Part shown: in pieces, positions 60,856 through 64,000 of the stretch | How the letters are laid out: every line of letters begins with the position of its first letter | Position numbering within the stretch: the first letter of the stretch is position 1 | NCBI GenBank assembly: GCA_010094045.1 | Contig: ML986598.1 | Location: 62,001-126,000 of the forward strand | Direction of reading: 5' to 3' | Length of the DNA stretch: 64,000 nt | DNA from: Lojkania enalia | Lineage: Eukaryota > Ascomycota > Dothideomycetes > Pleosporales | The notes under the pieces: generated by a model | The model's input: the letters and a program-made list of their open reading frames with translations, nothing else | What the model was told of the DNA's origin: nothing | Databases searched by the model: none | Program-made: the position numbers and the translations under genes

Positions 60856-63222
60856 TTATCGCTTGTTGATGCACCTAGCCTTAACCTTATCCTGCAAGCG
60901 TGTGCTGTACCTACGCGTCGGTTGGGGCTGGCCGATATCGTGCATGCTAGTATGTCCAAAGGAAACGCAATGTTCTCCCGTGTTCCCACGAGTCGACGGT
61001 GATCGTAAGATAGAAGTGCGTCGACTCAAGGTTCCAGCAATAGTGCTAGACTTACGGCGGTTCAAGAAAGCCTCGAAAAGTCTCTCATCAATGGGATTTT
61101 CTGGGTCGTAGAAGGACGGAAAATCGTTAGGGTCGTCGTAGGGACTGTTATTGGTGCCGGACACATGCTGGAAGTGAGAGGCTACTAGGTCAGCATTATG
61201 CAATGCTGGACCAGGTACAGGTGCATATCCATATGCGAAAATCTCCTCGTCCTCATCAAATGTGTACTTGGGCTTCTGCCCAGATTGAGTGATGCGCGAG
61301 CTACGACGGACGGGAGACCCATATGTTGGCGGAACAATTTCATTCTCACTAACATCGCAGTCGTCGCTGCAGTCCCATGGGTCCCTTTTCTGCCTCTTGC
61401 TAATGTTTGAGTAAGGATTCCCAAGATCAGACGTTTCATCGTCTGAACCTAGTTGTCGCTTATTTCGACGGGATGTCCTACGCTTCTTTTGCATGGCCTT
61501 TGAGGCGAAGTACTCAGTGGTTTCCTTGACACGGGCTTTTCGTTCGATGGCCTTCCGCTGCTGGAACTCCTCTTCGTCCTCATCGTAAGAACCGGCCTTC
61601 CGCTTCTTGCAATTCTTCTGCTTCTCCTGAGCCTTCTTAGCAATGTTCTCAGAGAATAGCATGTCCAAGTCACCACCATGGACAAGCGCATGCGTGGGTT
61701 TGAGTCCACGAGTTGAGAACTGGCGGAGTTGGGCCGGAGGGCGGCTATCATTCTTGATCTTGTTCATCCAATATGTAAGAGTATCCTGATGCGGCTTCGC
61801 AGTGGCCTTGGGGAAGTCTTTGTGGCGAGGGTAGTTGGCGAATTGCTCCATGCTACGGAGCTCGTGTTTACCGCGTCGACATCGGTCAACGAAGTCCTGA
61901 GCGATGCCACATTCAGGTTGGCCAAAAAGAGAAGCAGCGAACTTGCCGTTGGGCTCATTGGTCAATTGGCGAGTATCAACCTCAACATCAGTGTGCCTAC
62001 AGATCTCAGGGAAGTCCAAGAATCGCTCCATGCAGTACAAATGGACATAGCCAGCACACAAGAATGGATCGACATTCTCACGATCCCTGTGCCATTTCTC
62101 GTCGAAAGCAACACGATAGTGACCGTGGAGAATTGTGCCTGTTTGGTAGATGTGAGCTGGACAGTCCCGGAAGCGACACTTAGGCCAGGATGTAGTTGGA
62201 TAACGGCGGGCAGAGTCAGTTGGACCCTTTTGGATCCAGATCTTCAGCTTGGCGTGCTTAGGTTCGCGAGGATACTGCAGGATGAACTCTCGAATCTGGC
62301 GAGCGGACATGGTCTTTTCTTTGAACTCGCCGTCTTTGGTATACTTGAAGTCGTAGTGCTGGCTTTTCCAGTCGCCAATTGGATGGGGTCGATCCTCGTA
62401 CGCGGACCGGTAGTGATTGATCTTAGCCGTACGTGTTGTCAAGCCTCGTGTTGAAGCATTAATACGCACCCAAGGGCGATTCTCATCCATCTTAGGCTTT
62501 TCAGGCCGGTAATTAGCAATGACAGAAGCCCGGTGATTGATCTGTCGCGTCTTTCGCAATGATGACTTCTCGCTGCCGGTCGCGGACCAGGAGCTATTTC
62601 GAGAAGCATTCGAGCGGAGGGAGCTTTCAGAAGACCGGGCTGGCTTGCGAGTATTGTGGAGAGAGTGTGCGGAATTTGAGTGAGGCGGCTTGCGCTGTTC
62701 ATCAATATCAGCAATTCGAGATGAGCGACGTGAAGTACCGGAATATTCAGGCTCAAATTCAGGTCCAGGCTCCAGAAAATTGTTATTCTCCAACAGAAAC
62801 AGATCAATATTGTTTAGTAGAGGGTCACTAGTCCCTGGCATTGCCGCACGTGCGAATTGCTCGAAATTTTGGGAGCTCTGCCAGTTGAAATTCTCAACCT
62901 CGTCATCGGCGTTGTACTGATCAATATTGGCATTACCAGCGCTAGCGAAATATGGACCTTGGCTAGGATTATAGGCCCCAGGATCTTGATAGGAAGATAG
63001 ATCTGGGTTGTAGTCCTGGAACACAAAACCATTGTAATCGTTAGGTACCCATAAGTTGTCCAGATTGACAAAATCATTGATATCCTGAGGGGCACTTGCT
63101 TGTCGAGACATAAGTGAGCTTCGACACTGGGTTGCAGAGGCCACAGAGGCTCGTCGTGAGGCGTTCTGCGTCTTATGCGGAGTTTTCGAGGTTGTTGGTT
63201 GTTGGTTCTCGGACCCAGCCAT
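60856..63222 (-). CDS. Conserved fungal protein of unknown function, basic and low-complexity flanks
   Basis: Intronless, 788 residues from the ATG at 63222 (TCAATCAATGG context; the frame is open 40 codons upstream but without an ATG). The middle third is a compact conserved region: WVRINASTRGLTTRTAKINH, then LKIWIQKGPTDSARRYP, CRFRDCPAHIYQTGTILHGH, CAGYVHLYCMERFLDFP and RQLTNEPNGKFAASLFG. Four or more cysteines and several histidines there (CRFRDC, CAGY, YCME) hint at a metal site, but no named zinc-finger type fits. Both flanks are Ser/Lys/Arg-rich with possible nuclear localisation signals (KKRKAGSYDEDEEE, KKRRTSRRNKR). I recall similar proteins as uncharacterised families in several Dothideomycetes. 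Nuclear location is inferred; function unknown. The plus-strand ORF at 61729-62454 is its antisense shadow. Confidence 0.75.
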   Translation of the reverse strand: MAGSENQQPTTSKTPHKTQNASRRASVASATQCRSSLMSRQASAPQDINDFVNLDNLWVPNDYNGFVFQDYNPDLSSYQDPGAYNPSQGPYFASAGNANIDQYNADDEVENFNWQSSQNFEQFARAAMPGTSDPLLNNIDLFLLENNNFLEPGPEFEPEYSGTSRRSSRIADIDEQRKPPHSNSAHSLHNTRKPARSSESSLRSNASRNSSWSATGSEKSSLRKTRQINHRASVIANYRPEKPKMDENRPWVRINASTRGLTTRTAKINHYRSAYEDRPHPIGDWKSQHYDFKYTKDGEFKEKTMSARQIREFILQYPREPKHAKLKIWIQKGPTDSARRYPTTSWPKCRFRDCPAHIYQTGTILHGHYRVAFDEKWHRDRENVDPFLCAGYVHLYCMERFLDFPEICRHTDVEVDTRQLTNEPNGKFAASLFGQPECGIAQDFVDRCRRGKHELRSMEQFANYPRHKDFPKATAKPHQDTLTYWMNKIKNDSRPPAQLRQFSTRGLKPTHALVHGGDLDMLFSENIAKKAQEKQKNCKKRKAGSYDEDEEEFQQRKAIERKARVKETTEYFASKAMQKKRRTSRRNKRQLGSDDETSDLGNPYSNISKRQKRDPWDCSDDCDVSENEIVPPTYGSPVRRSSRITQSGQKPKYTFDEDEEIFAYGYAPVPGPALHNADLVASHFQHVSGTNNSPYDDPNDFPSFYDPENPIDERLFEAFLNRRKSSTIAGTLSRRTSILRSPSTRGNTGEHCVSFGHTSMHDIGQPQPTRRYSTRLQDKVKARCINKR

Positions 63223-64000
63223 TGATTGAGTAATCGAGATAAATGAGAGAGAATTGTTTAAGAAATTCACGATGGTGTAACTTATATGGTTATTGAACGG
63301 GCGTATACACAATATATGGTGAAACACAACATCTTTGTGCACATAGGACTTATTGTGAATTCACAGGGCTATTTTAGGATATGAACAATAAGGTAACCGA
63401 AGATCACAATGCATGAATAGAGAATGGAAGGCAAAAATAGTACTTGAACAAAGCTGGACAACAAGGACCCCAAAACCTCGAAAGATGTGGCATTGTACAA
63501 AGAAGATTTGAATGCGGCGGTAAGTAGTCGCGTGGCTCCGCCGTATATGCGAGTAATGCATAATTTCGAGCAGTAGCATATCTAGATACTGTCAGCCGCC
63601 TGAATCAGGTTGTTCAACAATACATTTGCAAAGGGTGACGATGAAAGATCAGAAGGTCTCCAAGCGGTGGATCCACATGAGTGTTCAGAACAGGTCTGTG
63701 AATTTTGCTTATTTCATCATATAGTAGATGAGAAAGGGATTAAGGAACGCAAGAACATACCAAGCATTGTGATAGTAGAAACAGTTCTGCTGGCTAGAAA
63801 TGTCGGGTTAAGATATCAGCCTGTAGCCAATTAAGCCTTAACATGCATATCACATCGGAATCTGATGAAGCACTGCATGAGCAATGTATACATCTTGCGA
63901 GCGTCAACAAGTTTCTTTGTCAGAGACAGTTAGGGATGAAAGCGTGAGAGAAAATCTTCTTCTAGGCGAAGATCCGGAAATACTTTCGCCCTAGTGTATC
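63223..64000. other. Intergenic to window end
   Basis: Presumed promoter of the preceding gene, then AT-rich sequence. A 74-codon open frame at 63610-63834 has no support. Confidence 0.5.

Noticed and set aside
61729..62454. 241-codon plus-strand open frame
   Set aside because: Exactly antisense to the conserved core of the minus-strand gene at 60856-63222; a shadow of its codon bias.
1..64000. tRNA, rRNA and CRISPR features
   Set aside because: No tRNA T-arm/anticodon layout, rRNA core or spaced direct repeats were recognised by eye; a covariance-model scan would be needed to exclude tRNAs fully.

Overview
This window is nuclear DNA of a filamentous ascomycete (Pezizomycotina). Almost every gene carries short GT..AG introns of about 50-90 nt. 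The gene set includes fungus-specific families: a Zn2Cys6 regulator, a fungal rhodopsin-like 7-TM protein, a patatin-NACHT-ankyrin NLR-like protein and a HET-domain relic. Two decayed genes carry stop codons that look like C-to-T / G-to-A changes, as expected of repeat-induced point mutation (RIP). The class (for example Dothideomycetes) cannot be fixed from sequence alone. Exon structures were worked out by hand from splice sites, phase and protein continuity.

Layout. 0-1.1 kb: decayed gene. 1.8-5.8 kb: OSGIN-like flavoprotein and a VHS-GAT endosomal protein, both minus strand. 8.6-12.2 kb: rhodopsin-like membrane protein and APP1-type phosphatidate phosphatase, plus strand. 12.8-18.1 kb: the most interesting intact gene, a six-exon, 1698-residue patatin-NACHT-ankyrin protein with a membrane-spanning tail. 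19.5-21.0 kb: heme-dependent N-demethylase-like (DUF3445) protein with a membrane anchor. 21.5-22.6 kb: HET gene destroyed by RIP-type changes. 23.5-28.7 kb: PUS7/TruD pseudouridine synthase and an SSH4-type Rsp5 adaptor. 28.7-33.9 kb: no gene seen. 33.9-36.9 kb: transportin (Kap104). 36.9-48.5 kb: long, repeat-rich, almost gene-free stretch holding only one Zn2Cys6 transcription factor. 48.5-55.0 kb: two different UCH-type deubiquitinases (UCH37-like and UCHL3/YUH1-like) flanking a conserved coiled-coil membrane protein. 55.7-59.9 kb: cupin, a doubtful small secreted-protein gene, a small cysteine-containing secreted protein and a secreted AstE/AspA-type zinc deacylase. 60.9-63.2 kb: conserved fungal protein of unknown function.

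How the genes relate. There is no biosynthetic cluster. A ubiquitin/endosome theme recurs (VHS-GAT protein, Rsp5 adaptor, two UCH enzymes) but may be chance. The non-self-recognition theme is more notable: an intact NLR-like gene lies about 3.4 kb from a dead HET gene, a pattern typical of fast-evolving fungal immunity regions. Intervals between genes were scanned on both strands; no tRNA, rRNA or CRISPR array was recognised.
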